Shown here: positions 18,301-26,691 of the stretch, one piece after another
How the letters are laid out: each line of letters begins with the position of its first letter
Numbering within the stretch: position 1 is the stretch's first letter
Assembly (NCBI GenBank): GCA_900316285.1
Contig: ONCG01000005.1
Span: 185,156 to 249,155, forward strand
DNA: 64,000 nt
Direction of reading: 5' to 3'
From: an uncultured Prevotellaceae bacterium
GTDB taxonomy: Bacteria > Bacteroidota > Bacteroidia > Bacteroidales > Bacteroidaceae
Notes under the pieces: model-generated
Told to the model about the DNA's origin: nothing
Database searches by the model: none
Seen by the model: the letters and a program-made list of their open reading frames with translations, nothing else
Position numbers and translations under genes: made by a program

Positions 18301-19222
18301 ACAGCATGTTCAGCACCTTCGTCGTGTTCAGGTCGATGCCGTAGGTGGCCACCTGCACGCGCTCCAGGCGATAGGCTCCCTCGCGCTTCGTCAGCTTCCA
18401 CAGACCGCTGCCGCGCGTGCCCAGGTAGAGCGTTCCTGCCCCGTCGGCAGCTGCTGCGTCGAAGACGATGCTCGCACCGCCGCCGTCAGGGCCGGGCTGT
18501 GCTGTGACGGTGCTCACGCCCTTGCCGTCGTAGACCATGATGCCGTTCTGACCAACGATGTACACGTCGCGGCCGGCATCGACGATGCTCACCACATCAC
18601 CCACCGCTGACTGGAACGCCTGCTTGCGCTTTCCCTGCGTCACGGCAAACGCCTTGTCGAAGCTGTATTTCCACACGCGCCCCTGACGGTCCACCACCAG
18701 TCCGCGATAGTAGCCGTCGGCCTCGCCAACACCATATTCATGGGCGTAGGCAAGCACGCTGTCGGGGCTGTCGCCCATGTTGTAGCGGAAGGCACCATAG
18801 CCCGATGTGGAAATCATGATGCTGCCGTCCTGGAGGCGGGTGATATCGGTCACGCGCGGTTTCATCGTGCCCGGGAACCGATAGTGGCGGAAGCGGTTCG
18901 TCGCGGCGTTGTAGTAGTCCAGACCGTGGTTCGTGCCCACCCAGAGGTTGCCGCCCTTGTCGCTCAGCAGCGACACCACGGTGTTGCCCATGAGCGTCGT
19001 GCTATCGGCATCGTTGTGCAGAAAGGTCGTGAAGCGGTAGCCGTCGAAGCGGTTCAAGCCGTAGTCGGTGGCTATCCAGATGTTACCATAGTCGTCCTGG
19101 CACATGTCGCTAAGCAGGCTGCTCGAGAACAGACTTGAGGGAATATAATGGCCAATCTGTGCGCCCGCGGGCATACACAGACAAAGGAACGACACAAAGA
19201 AAAATACCCAACGTCTCAGCAT
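15311..19222 (-). CDS. Hybrid two-component sensor kinase/AraC-type regulator (HTCS)
   Basis: A 1303-residue one-protein signalling system. It has a signal peptide (MLRRWVFFFVSFLCLCMPAGA), a periplasmic double beta-propeller made of two-component-regulator propeller repeats (DDYGNIWIATDYGLNRFDG and many similar), a Y_Y_Y domain (~700-760), one membrane segment (~775), a HisKA domain with the phospho-His in NATHDIRSPLTL (~806), HATPase, a receiver (VLVVDDD, phospho-Asp in VVSDVMMPEMDG near 1090), and a C-terminal AraC helix-turn-helix (~1200-1295, SRTQLHRKMKELTGLS and AYAVGFSNLSHFSTLF). These proteins sense oligosaccharides in the periplasm and activate a linked polysaccharide locus; GH43 and the Sus genes at 19740-38002 are the likely targets. 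A textbook promoter lies at 19265-19297. Confidence 0.95.
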   Translation of the reverse strand: MLRRWVFFFVSFLCLCMPAGAQIGHYIPSSLFSSSLLSDMCQDDYGNIWIATDYGLNRFDGYRFTTFLHNDADSTTLMGNTVVSLLSDKGGNLWVGTNHGLDYYNAATNRFRHYRFPGTMKPRVTDITRLQDGSIMISTSGYGAFRYNMGDSPDSVLAYAHEYGVGEADGYYRGLVVDRQGRVWKYSFDKAFAVTQGKRKQAFQSAVGDVVSIVDAGRDVYIVGQNGIMVYDGKGVSTVTAQPGPDGGGASIVFDAAAADGAGTLYLGTRGSGLWKLTKREGAYRLERVQVATYGIDLNTTKVLNMLFDRKGNLWLGLQNKGLLMIPQQQPQFANWNFSMQNVRLGSNVSSVCEGDGGMTWCTVQGVGVYGFDAQGRLSAHPSAPRGVEFIYRDRQHRYWVGTDDGLYAYNPLSGQSRREVSFECDMFNDMTTDQQGNLYFSTYSRGFCSYNPLTHELRNHSITNRDSVRGFLCNDWVMCMQCDSHGLIWLGTASGVSCYDPKTDNFHPHGWHQLLNGTVCFSLCELSDGNVAIGTEQGLYLYDRKSRQVAPYPGSEQLRDKAISYIVQAADGDLWCSTSMGIWQHNRQENRFIGHVNGNGLNNREYLYGVGLHTQGDRIFFGTNDGLTTFMPATIKPMQQQADALLLTDFIVEGVSVNTLTELNGVRVTKEAVPLSNKFRLSYRDNTFTLVFSQLNFANPTNVAFEYRINKGPWLHTNYGTNTITLSQLQPGTYDIEVRALADGAYSPTKLIEVTIQAPWYRTTLARLLYALLFLLILAGAAITYRRRTRRLMDEEKMKFLINATHDIRSPLTLIMGPLAKLKQHLGGGQKEAMRDIDTIEHNANRILNLVNQILDVRKIDKQQMHLHCQPTDLVAFTKGVCKMFDYNAEERHINFSFDHDGIRSLEAWVDRNQFDKVLANLLSNAFKYCSDGGNVSVALSSTGDSARFEVTDDGMGIDNDTLKHIFDRFYQGRNSQNNTSAGTGIGLNLCKMIVDFHHGTIEAHNRTDTHGSRFVVTIPLGCAHLKEEERMKPATTPPPTGYQHSVLVVDDDLELANYIASELGHHYRCSVCGNGKEALKELLTNNYDLVVSDVMMPEMDGFTMLRMIKTNMNLLHIPVVMLTSKTDVANRLEGLEQGADGYMNKPFDMTELRATVDSLIRTRQRLKGKYSGAQQQRERVEAPAPKGNDEQLMERLMKVVNAHLDDSNFSVDVLTQEVGISRTQLHRKMKELTGLSTSEFVRNIRLEQAARLLREQKINVTQVAYAVGFSNLSHFSTLFHRHFGMSPKEFAESPRDARSEK

Positions 19223-19264
19223 GATCGTCAGTAGTTATGATAATGGTTTTTGTAATCTTGCAGG

Positions 19265-19297
19265 CAAAGTTACACATTTTTTTTCGATACCGACAAA
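19265..19297 (-). promoter_or_regulatory. Promoter of the hybrid sensor gene
   Basis: On the minus strand, TTTG (19294-19297), 21 bases, TAACTTTG (19265-19272). It lies 43 bases before the ATG at 19222 and is a full match to the Bacteroidetes consensus. Confidence 0.85.
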
Positions 19298-19431
19298 TTT
19301 TTCCGCCACTTTTTGCATTTTCGTTTCGCAACAGCCCCGCCAGTCATCGTGTTTTCGTGTGTTGAAAAGTAGTGACCAAATAAGCAGGGAGCATGCATCT
19401 AATGAGGCGATAAAAACATGATACTTGATAA

Positions 19432-19629
19432 AAGCAATGCTTTGTGGCTCTTAACTCAATGCTTTTGGGCTGCAAACTCAATGCTTTTGGGCTGCAAACT
19501 CAATGCTCTTGGGTTCTAAACTCAATGCTCTTGGGTTCTAAACTCAATGCTCTGAGGATGCAAAGTCAATGCTTTTGGGCAGTAAACTCAATGCTCTTGG
19601 ACAGCAAGCTCAATGCTTTGTGACAATAG
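19432..19629. repeat. 22-base tandem array, nine units
   Basis: Nine contiguous 22-base units, the clearest starting at 19454, 19476, 19498, 19520, 19542, 19564, 19586 and 19608. The conserved core is CTCAATGCTYTTGG, and each unit varies mainly in its last third. Units 1 and 2 are identical, as are units 3 and 4, which suggests recent duplication. There are no unique spacers, so this is not a CRISPR array. A second array of the same period and partly the same core lies at 42204-42489. Confidence 0.92.
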
Positions 19630-19641
19630 GCTTGTGTGTGA

Positions 19642-19675
19642 TATAAAAAAGTGCAATGCGAGGGCATTGCACTTT
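19642..19675 (-). terminator. Terminator after the GH43 gene
   Basis: AAAGTGCAATGC (19648-19659) pairs perfectly with GCATTGCACTTT (19664-19675) around a 4-base loop. On the minus strand it is followed by TTTTTTATAT. It ends transcription leaving the GH43 gene and perhaps the whole Sus operon. Confidence 0.88.
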
Positions 19676-19739
19676 GCTATAAGTATGGTGTTTTGTAATG
19701 AAAAGCAGCTGATGCAGATGGGGTGAGGCGGCCTTTTAC

Positions 19740-21452
19740 TCAATGCACCTTGCGGCTGCGCTTCGTGCCGTTGCCGTCGATGTATTGCTGGATGACGATG
19801 CCCTGACGGGGATGGGGGGTGGTGAGGCGACGGCCGGAGAGGTCGTAGGTGGCGACGGTGGACGGGGTGCCGCTGGTGGGCAGGGCGACGGCATCAGGGT
19901 CTTGCTTGGTGAACTGCCAGGCATCGAACTGCACATTGGTGGCCGACGTGAAGACGAAATAGACGGTTTTCACCCCACGGAACACGGCGGGGTCTACTTC
20001 GATGACGTGGTCTTCGAACGTGGTGGACGAGAAGTCGAGGGTGGCAGAAGCCTTGGCGGTCTTGCTGTTCAGGCGCAGCTCGAGGGTGCCGGTGCCCTTG
20101 GCGCGCAACATGAACGAGGTTGCTCCGGGCGATGAGAAGTCTACCTTGCGGAGCTGAGTCCATGCGCCTGCTTCCATCTTCACCTGCAGGTTGCGCGAGG
20201 CGTCGTTGCCCAGGGTGTTGATGCTGGTGTTCTTGCTGATGTTCGTGAAGTTCTCGTAGCTCACGCCGCCGCTGGTGGCCATTGTCTCGGCCTGCTGCAG
20301 GGCATAGGGGTCGAGGTTGCGAATGGCGCTGACGCCCGACTTCGTGAGTGTGAGCTTGCTGATTTTCTGTGTGCTCTCGTTGACGATGGCCTTGTTGACG
20401 CCGATGGAGCGGTAGCCGGAGGCATCGCTGTTCATGGCGCCGCCGTTCTTCATGGCCTGCTCGAGGACTGTGGAGTGATAGAACAGATAGTACTCGCCCT
20501 CGTACTTATGCAGGTGGGTGTGGTTGTTTCCCCAGCCCATACCGAAGTTGCCCTCGTTGGGCACATACTCGCCGCGATACTCCCATGAGTCGGGGTCGAG
20601 AGGGTTGTCGGACACCATGTAGCACATGCTGCACGACGACGGGGCGGGATTGCTGCCGCGCTTGGCGAACTTGCTCCAGTCGTTGCGGTCGGACCACGAG
20701 GTGTTATAGGTGTAGACATAGCGACCGTTCATCATGTTCAGCTCGCTGGCCTCGAAGAGATAGGGTGCGGGCATGTTCACGGCGCTGCCGTCGAGGGCAA
20801 TCATGGAGGGCTTGAGCTTCGCGATGCGCGAGTTGCCGGGCCAGAGATTCGAGCCCGTGGACTGTGGGTCGCCGCCGCCGAAGGCTATCCAGCCGGTGCC
20901 GTTGTCGTCGATGACGACGCCTGGGTCGAAGACCCAGTTGCAGGGGTCTACGCCCGGCATGCCGTGTCGGATGAGGGCGTTGCTGAGTGGCGACTTGAAC
21001 GGTCCGACGGGCGACGAGCCCTTGATGACTCCCACGCTGCCGCCTCCGTTGGCGAAGTAGACGAAGAACTCCTCGCTGCCGTTGGCGGTGGTGCGCCATA
21101 CGGCCGATGGTGCCCACGACTGTCCGCACAAGGAGCCGCAGATCTTGCCGACGTCGATGGTGCCGTGGAAGGTCCAGTTCACCATATCGTCGGTGGAGAA
21201 GACCACCAGCGACTTGATGTTTCCATAGCCGTTGCTGCCCTTCTTGTTGTTGCGGATGTACTGCTGGTGGTCGTTGGTGCCATAGACGTAGAGTCGTCCC
21301 TGATAGTCGATGGCGGTGGGGTCGGCGCAGAAGACGCTTGCGCTGATGGGGTTGCCTTCGCCAATGGCTTTGTAGTTGGTGGCCATTGTCTGTGCGCCGG
21401 CTTGCAGGGTGACGGCCAGGAGTGTGGCCAGGAGTGTGATTCGGTGTTGCAT
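19740..21452 (-). CDS. GH43 family glycosidase with C-terminal beta-sandwich
   Basis: A 570-residue secreted glycosidase with the five-bladed beta-propeller of GH43 (residues ~28-370) followed by a CBM6-like beta-sandwich (~400-530). GH43 includes arabinofuranosidases, xylosidases and arabinanases; the exact activity cannot be read here, but it fits arabinoxylan or arabinan side chains. Likely catalytic residues are Asp44 (CADPTAI), Asp near 176 (VFDPGVVIDD) and Glu near 234 (LFEASELN). A signal peptide is present (MQHRITLLATLLAVTLQAGA). The C-terminus (YDLSGRRL, GIVIQQY, KRSRKVH) resembles a short type IX secretion tail, suggesting surface release. It lies downstream of a SusD gene on the same strand, separated by a G-rich inverted repeat that may reduce read-through. 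Confidence 0.88.
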   Translation of the reverse strand: MQHRITLLATLLAVTLQAGAQTMATNYKAIGEGNPISASVFCADPTAIDYQGRLYVYGTNDHQQYIRNNKKGSNGYGNIKSLVVFSTDDMVNWTFHGTIDVGKICGSLCGQSWAPSAVWRTTANGSEEFFVYFANGGGSVGVIKGSSPVGPFKSPLSNALIRHGMPGVDPCNWVFDPGVVIDDNGTGWIAFGGGDPQSTGSNLWPGNSRIAKLKPSMIALDGSAVNMPAPYLFEASELNMMNGRYVYTYNTSWSDRNDWSKFAKRGSNPAPSSCSMCYMVSDNPLDPDSWEYRGEYVPNEGNFGMGWGNNHTHLHKYEGEYYLFYHSTVLEQAMKNGGAMNSDASGYRSIGVNKAIVNESTQKISKLTLTKSGVSAIRNLDPYALQQAETMATSGGVSYENFTNISKNTSINTLGNDASRNLQVKMEAGAWTQLRKVDFSSPGATSFMLRAKGTGTLELRLNSKTAKASATLDFSSTTFEDHVIEVDPAVFRGVKTVYFVFTSATNVQFDAWQFTKQDPDAVALPTSGTPSTVATYDLSGRRLTTPHPRQGIVIQQYIDGNGTKRSRKVH

Positions 21453-21474
21453 GTCTGGTTGTTTTTGAAAGAAG

Positions 21475-21506
21475 GCGGTTGCCGATATTCACATACAGGC
21501 AACCGC
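21475..21506. terminator. Hairpin upstream of GH43
   Basis: GCGGTTGCC (21475-21483) pairs with GGCAACCGC (21498-21506). It sits in the presumed leader of GH43. There is no T-run on the minus strand, so it may stabilise mRNA or be a repeat rather than a terminator. Confidence 0.45.
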
Positions 21507-21549
21507 AGATTACTGTTTTTATATTACCATAACTAACTAACTTATTTCT

Positions 21550-21665
21550 AAAAGAGTTTAAAGGGTTTAAAGGGGAGTGAAAGGGGAGAAAAGGGACGAA
21601 TGCCTTGTGGCCAACGGTAGGGGCAAACCCTTTAAGCCCTTTTCTCCCCTTTATACCCTTTATGC
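21550..21665. repeat. G-rich long inverted repeat between SusD and GH43
   Basis: AAAGGGGAGAAAAGGG (21580-21595) pairs over 16 bases with 21637-21652. Both arms continue outward as AAAGGG-type simple repeat, and the loop carries a partial GTAGGGGCA word of the family seen at 14920. It lies just after the SusD stop codon and could act as a terminator, an mRNA stabiliser, or both. Confidence 0.8.
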
Positions 21666-21666
21666 C

Positions 21667-23373
21667 CTAAGGAAGAGGCAGATACCAGTTCTTGGGATCC
21701 ATGAGGAGGGACTCGAGGGTGGCGTCGGTGGTGCCGGAGCGGCGAGCAACGGGCTTGGCCAGATAGGCGGGGTCGTTGCGGCGCAAGGCGACACGCATGA
21801 GGTCGTAGTAGCGGTAGCCCTCGAAGGCTCCCTCGAGTGCCATCTCGTTGATGATGAGGTCCTCGACGAGCGGAATCTGATACTGCACGGTGTCCTCACG
21901 GCTGTTGAGCGCGTGGTCGGGCATGGGCAGCTCGTAGAAGGCGTTGGCCTCGCTGTCGCCGGAGCCCAGGGAGTGGATGCCGAAGGTGGTCTCCTTGGTG
22001 AACGTGTTGGCATCGAAGGAGATGAGCTGTCCGGCCTTCTCCTGCTCGAGGCTGTCGACGTAGTTGACGACATTCTCCGGGCAGAGTCCGTACTTCAGGA
22101 TGGCGAATGCCGACTGCGGCAGTCCTGCGCGGTTGAGAGCCTCTGCATAGCGCAGGTAGACCATAGAGCGGCGATAGGTGATCACGCGGTCCTCGACAAT
22201 CTTATTGATGGTTTGTCGGAGCGATGAATACTCGGAGTAGGGGTCTTGTCCGCCAACTGACGTCATGCGATAGTTGGCATAGAGGCGTAGGTCGCCGACG
22301 AGGATGTCCTCCTGCAGGCCGACGGTGGGAGCGTAGATGGTGTCGGTGTGCGTGTCGGTCTTATACTCCATGCAGTAGGTCTGTGCTGCCGAGATCTGTC
22401 GCATTGCTGCGGAGGGCGTGAGCTGATAGTAGTAGTTGTTCTCGTTGGTGGAGTCGAAGATGTTGCGCAGGTCGCTGACGACGCCGTCGAAGACGCGGTT
22501 CTCCATCGGGATGACGCTCAGCACCTCGCTGGAGCTGGTGAACGAGTAGCCGTTGCTGGGGCGCAGGAACTCGCTCACACTGGGCCAGGTGATGCGATGC
22601 GGACTGAGCGTAATGGGGTTCTGCTCGTCGTTCAGATAGTCGTGATACCAGCGTGCTGCCTCCTCATAGCGTCCTGCCCAGAGGCAGAGGTCGCCGAGCA
22701 GGGCTCGCATGGGGATGAAGAAATCCTTCGAGTCCCAGCTGCCGATGGAGCCGAACTCCGGCAGCTCTACGCGGGCATAGGGTGTGAGGTCGTCGATGAA
22801 GTAGTTGCAGATGTCCTGCAGCGAGGAGTGCTTCATGGTGAGTGCCTGCTGTGCCTCCTGCTCGGTCATGACGGGCTGGAGCACCAGCGGCACTTGTCCG
22901 TAGGCTTGTGCAAGCTGCAGGTAGGTCCATGCGCGGAACGCCTTCACGGCCGCATACTCGGCGCGGAACAGGGTGCGTCCGCGTCGCTGCAGAGCGGTGT
23001 CGACATGTGCCAGATAGTAGTTGCAGTTGTTGATGACGCCATAATAGTCGCTCACAGCATTGTACTTGTTGGGCTGCGAGAAGTCGAAGGCGGCCAGTCG
23101 CTTCAGATCGGCAGAGGCAGCATCGGTGACCTCAGCGAGGTCGCCGCGCATTTCGCCGAGCAGGACCACACGGTCGGCGATGAGCTGCATCTTGTTGACG
23201 ATGCCCAGCACGCTGTAGACGGAGTCGGTGGGGTGGTTGAGGGTGTTGTCTTTCTCGAACTCCACGAGGTTCGACTCAGTCTCGAGGATGTCGCTGCAGC
23301 TGGTCAGCGTTGCTGTGATGAAGCAACACGCTGAACAGGCGAGGAGATATTTTTTGATGCTCTTGGTAATCAT
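21667..23373 (-). CDS. SusD/RagB-like nutrient-binding lipoprotein (first pair)
   Basis: An outer-membrane surface lipoprotein of about 568 residues that would bind glycan and lid the SusC-like pore encoded just upstream. The signal peptide ends in a lipobox (TATLTSCSD). The SusD fold shows as tetratricopeptide-like helices (AVKAFRAWTYLQLAQAYGQV, where AF-AW-YLQLAQAYG is the usual family signature) and a C-terminal region with RRSMVYLRYAEALNRAGLPQ. The open frame starts three codons earlier; I chose the ATG at 23371-23373 because MITKS is the start shared by the sister genes in this operon. It follows the SusC gene by 37 bases. Its leader is nearly identical in DNA to those of the genes starting at 28326 and 32086. 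Confidence 0.92.
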   Translation of the reverse strand: MITKSIKKYLLACSACCFITATLTSCSDILETESNLVEFEKDNTLNHPTDSVYSVLGIVNKMQLIADRVVLLGEMRGDLAEVTDAASADLKRLAAFDFSQPNKYNAVSDYYGVINNCNYYLAHVDTALQRRGRTLFRAEYAAVKAFRAWTYLQLAQAYGQVPLVLQPVMTEQEAQQALTMKHSSLQDICNYFIDDLTPYARVELPEFGSIGSWDSKDFFIPMRALLGDLCLWAGRYEEAARWYHDYLNDEQNPITLSPHRITWPSVSEFLRPSNGYSFTSSSEVLSVIPMENRVFDGVVSDLRNIFDSTNENNYYYQLTPSAAMRQISAAQTYCMEYKTDTHTDTIYAPTVGLQEDILVGDLRLYANYRMTSVGGQDPYSEYSSLRQTINKIVEDRVITYRRSMVYLRYAEALNRAGLPQSAFAILKYGLCPENVVNYVDSLEQEKAGQLISFDANTFTKETTFGIHSLGSGDSEANAFYELPMPDHALNSREDTVQYQIPLVEDLIINEMALEGAFEGYRYYDLMRVALRRNDPAYLAKPVARRSGTTDATLESLLMDPKNWYLPLP

Positions 23374-23410
23374 AATTATCAATTCTCAATTATTAATTAT
23401 CCATTATCCA

Positions 23411-26400
23411 TTATAGATTGATGTTGAGTCCTACGGAGAAGGAGCGTCCCGTGGAAAGCAAGCCGCGGTCGATGCCCTGTGTGAGGACGCTGCCGGCGAT
23501 GGAGCAGTCGGGGTTGCTGCCGAGGTAGCGCGTGACGGTGAAGAGGTTGTCGGCGCTTGCCCAGACGGTGATTCCCTGCAGGTAGGTGCTATGCATCGGC
23601 AGGTGGTAGCTCAGCGTGATGTTGCTCAGGCGCAGATAGGAGCCGTCCTCGATGAAGCGGTCGCTGAAGCGACTGTTGCCCATCGTGTCGAGATAGGAGG
23701 CACGCGGGATGTCGGTGACCTGACCTTCGGTGGTCCAGCGGTTCTGCATGGCCGTGGTCTGGTTGACGAACAGCGAGCCACCTTCGAGCAGCGAGCGCTG
23801 GTAGTTGAACACGTCGTTGCCCAGTGAGTAGTTCACGACGGCCTGCAGCGAGAGGTGCTTCCACGTGAGGCGTGTGAAGATGTTACCATAGATGTCGGGG
23901 TTCGGGTCGCCGATGACCACGCGGTCGTCGTTGTTGATGAGGTGATTGCCGTCGACATCGAAGAAGCGGGTGTCGCCAGCCTGGAAGTAGGCGCGCTCAC
24001 CGTTTTCCTTCAGCAGATAGTGCTGGTCGGCCTGTGCCTCAGCATCGGTGGCATAGACGCCGAGCGCCTTCCAGCCGTAGAACTGTGCGACGGGCTGGCC
24101 GACCTGGGTGAGCATGGTGGCACCGAAGACCTGCGTCTCGAACGAGCGGTTGCCAGGCAGGGCGGTGACCTTATTCACATAGTGGCCTGCCGAGGCGCCG
24201 AGCTCCCACGAGAAGTCCTTCAGCGCGAGCAGACGGGCGTTCACCGAGAAGTCGAAGCCTTCGTTCTGCAGCTTGCCGTCGTTGCTCCAGTTCTGCTGCA
24301 GACCACTGGTCCACGCCAGCTGCTGCAGGGAGAGCAGGTTGGAGGTGTAGCTGCGGAAGTAGTTGAAGCGTGCCGAGAGGCGGTTGTTGAGGAAGCTGCC
24401 CGTGAGGCCTGCCGTGATGCGGCTTGTGGTCTCCCACTGCAGCTCGGTGTTTCCGATGTTTCCGATGGACTTACCGCTGGCTGTCTCGCCGAGCATGCGG
24501 TGTGCCACGAAGTAGGTACGCGATGCGGTGTACGACACGTCGTCGTTGCCCGTGAAGTCGATGCCGACGTTTAGGCGCAGGTAGTTGATGCCCTTCAGCG
24601 TGGAGAGGAACTTCTCGTTGGTGAGCACCCACGAGGCCTGCAGCGACGGGAAGAGGCCCCAAACGACACCTGCCAGCTTCAGACCCGACACCTCGGGACC
24701 GAAGCGCGAGGAGCTCTGTGCGGAGAGTGCTGCATCGACGTAGAAGCGCTCTGCAAAGTTGTAGTTCGCCTGTGCATACCAGGTGATTTCGCGTGTCTTG
24801 TCGTCGGCACCGGAGGTGTTCTTGAAGCGCAGCGACGAGTTCATGTTCGGTGTCTTGTCGTTAGCGGTGTTGTAACCCATCTGTGCGGTGAGGTTGTACT
24901 CGTTGCTGATGTAGCGCATGCCGCCGAAGACACCGATGGTGTGCGGACCGTACTGGTTATTCCATGTGAGGCGCGTGTCGCTCTGGATGGCCGTCTGGCG
25001 TGCTGCCTGGCTCTGTGCGATGTTCTGCAGCGTGGTGCCTTCGTCAAGACCCTTCACGACGAATGTCGGAACACCCTGTATGGGGAGGTAGTACTGCTCG
25101 TTGGTGTTGACGAGACCCAGCGTGAAGTGCTCGCTGATGGAGAGTCGGCGGTTGATCTGGTACTTCGGTGTGACGGCAAACATGACCAGTCGGTTACCGA
25201 AGGAGTTGCGGTTCTTGCCTTCACCATTGGTGAGGATGCTCACGGGGTTGGCCAGGCGGCCGCGTCCTTGGAAGAGGCCTTCCAGATAGTCGTCGGCCTC
25301 GGCGAGGTAGTGGCTCAGGTTGCCGTACTTGTCGAAGGCATAGGGTGTGAGGAACGGAGCCTTCGCCAGCGCGAGGAATCCCGGAGCGGTGATGACGGTG
25401 GCCAGCGGCTCAGCGGGAGCACCGTCGTCGCGCAGGCTGCGGTCTACATCGCTGTAGGAGGCATCGAAGCGTACGTCGAAGCCCTTGAAGACATTGATGT
25501 CGGAGTTCAGTCGCATGTTGAAGCGCGAGTAGTCGTTGTTGCGCAGCGTGCTGTTACCGAGCGAATAGCCTACCGAGAGGTTGTAGGATGCCGCATTGTC
25601 ACCACCCTGCACGTTGATGCCGTAGTTCTGCGAGAATGCGTTGTGATAGATTTCCTTCGTCCAGTCGGTCTGGTTATGATACTGGTTGTAATAGTAGTAG
25701 TCGGGGTCGCTGTTCAGGTACTTCATCTTTCCGAGCTGCGAGGGATTGGTCTTGCTGGCCAGCAGATCGGTGGTGTAGAGGCGGTAGTCGTCGGCGTTCA
25801 TCATCTCCGGCAGACGAGGGATGAGCTCGTAGCGCGTGTTGAGCGTGACGTCGATCTTTGTGGCCATGCTCTTGTTGCGCTTGGTCTTGATGAGGAGCAC
25901 GCCGTTGGCACCCTTCGCACCGTAGAGAGCAGTACCGTTCTTCAGCACGGTGACGGTCTCGATGTCGTTGACGTTCAGGTTTGCCAGCAGGTTGTTGAAG
26001 TAGCCGTCGTGGAGCATGGTGCGCGTGTACTGCATGTCCATGATGACACCGTCGATGACGACGAGCGGCTGGGCGTTGGCGTGCAGGGAGTTGATGCCCT
26101 GAATGAGCATGAAGTTACCCATGCCGGGAATGCCTCCGTGGCTGATGCTGCGCATGTCGGCACCCAGTTGCTGGGCGACCAGCGGGTCGATGCTCAGCTC
26201 AGAGTTGTTGTCGAAGCGGTTGGCCTCGGCGCTGATGGTGGCATGCGTCGTCTCGGCATACTGACCGGTGAAGTCCTGCGAGTAGAGCTTGGCGTTGGCC
26301 ACAGCGTTTCCTGTGCCGTCAGCATTGTCGACGATGGCGTTCTGCTGGAGGCAGAAGCCTTCGAGTCGCATGGTGACAGACCGTGTGTAGTCGGGCACTT

Positions 26401-26608
26401 TCAGTTCATAGAGTCCCTGCTCGTTAGTCATAGCACTGTAGCGTGGATGTCCGTAAGCCACGACGATAACACCCGCCAGCGGTTCTCCTGTGGCGGCATC
26501 GACGACGGTGCCAGTGACTGTCTTCGTGTTCTCCTGCGCCATTGCCACAGCCGAGCCGAAGCAAACGATGAGCGTCAGGACGAGATATTTGATGCTTTTA
26601 GTAATCAT
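23411..26608 (-). CDS. SusC/RagA-like TonB-linked outer-membrane transporter (first pair)
   Basis: A 1065-residue TonB-dependent outer-membrane importer. It has a signal peptide (LVLTLIVCFGSAVAMAQE), a carboxypeptidase-regulatory-like domain (TVTGTVVDAATGEPLAGVIV), a plug with the usual VVIDGVIMD and YGAKGANGVLLIKTKR signatures, and a long beta-barrel ending SVGLNINL with a terminal aromatic/hydrophobic strand. Paired with the SusD-like lipoprotein downstream, it should import oligosaccharides released at the cell surface. The plug is more divergent than in the second SusC-like protein (32120-35416), so the two pairs probably take different ligands. The start codon MITKS matches the leader shared across this operon. 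Confidence 0.93.
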   Translation of the reverse strand: MITKSIKYLVLTLIVCFGSAVAMAQENTKTVTGTVVDAATGEPLAGVIVVAYGHPRYSAMTNEQGLYELKVPDYTRSVTMRLEGFCLQQNAIVDNADGTGNAVANAKLYSQDFTGQYAETTHATISAEANRFDNNSELSIDPLVAQQLGADMRSISHGGIPGMGNFMLIQGINSLHANAQPLVVIDGVIMDMQYTRTMLHDGYFNNLLANLNVNDIETVTVLKNGTALYGAKGANGVLLIKTKRNKSMATKIDVTLNTRYELIPRLPEMMNADDYRLYTTDLLASKTNPSQLGKMKYLNSDPDYYYYNQYHNQTDWTKEIYHNAFSQNYGINVQGGDNAASYNLSVGYSLGNSTLRNNDYSRFNMRLNSDINVFKGFDVRFDASYSDVDRSLRDDGAPAEPLATVITAPGFLALAKAPFLTPYAFDKYGNLSHYLAEADDYLEGLFQGRGRLANPVSILTNGEGKNRNSFGNRLVMFAVTPKYQINRRLSISEHFTLGLVNTNEQYYLPIQGVPTFVVKGLDEGTTLQNIAQSQAARQTAIQSDTRLTWNNQYGPHTIGVFGGMRYISNEYNLTAQMGYNTANDKTPNMNSSLRFKNTSGADDKTREITWYAQANYNFAERFYVDAALSAQSSSRFGPEVSGLKLAGVVWGLFPSLQASWVLTNEKFLSTLKGINYLRLNVGIDFTGNDDVSYTASRTYFVAHRMLGETASGKSIGNIGNTELQWETTSRITAGLTGSFLNNRLSARFNYFRSYTSNLLSLQQLAWTSGLQQNWSNDGKLQNEGFDFSVNARLLALKDFSWELGASAGHYVNKVTALPGNRSFETQVFGATMLTQVGQPVAQFYGWKALGVYATDAEAQADQHYLLKENGERAYFQAGDTRFFDVDGNHLINNDDRVVIGDPNPDIYGNIFTRLTWKHLSLQAVVNYSLGNDVFNYQRSLLEGGSLFVNQTTAMQNRWTTEGQVTDIPRASYLDTMGNSRFSDRFIEDGSYLRLSNITLSYHLPMHSTYLQGITVWASADNLFTVTRYLGSNPDCSIAGSVLTQGIDRGLLSTGRSFSVGLNINL

Positions 26609-26691
26609 ATATGTGTGATATTGAGAAGTTCTTTCTCCGTTTCGCTACGAAAGCGTCGCTTCGCGCCGAGCGGAGAGGTTGTGAAGTTAAG

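Larger units (their letters stand above)
19223..19739. other. Intergenic region holding a promoter, a 22-base array and a terminator
   Basis: No gene is supported. It contains the sensor promoter (19265-19297), a 22-base-period tandem array (19432-19629) and the GH43 terminator (19642-19675). Confidence 0.75.

Noticed and set aside
19432-19629. CRISPR array
   Set aside because: The 22-base units are contiguous with no unique spacers, and there are no cas genes in the window.
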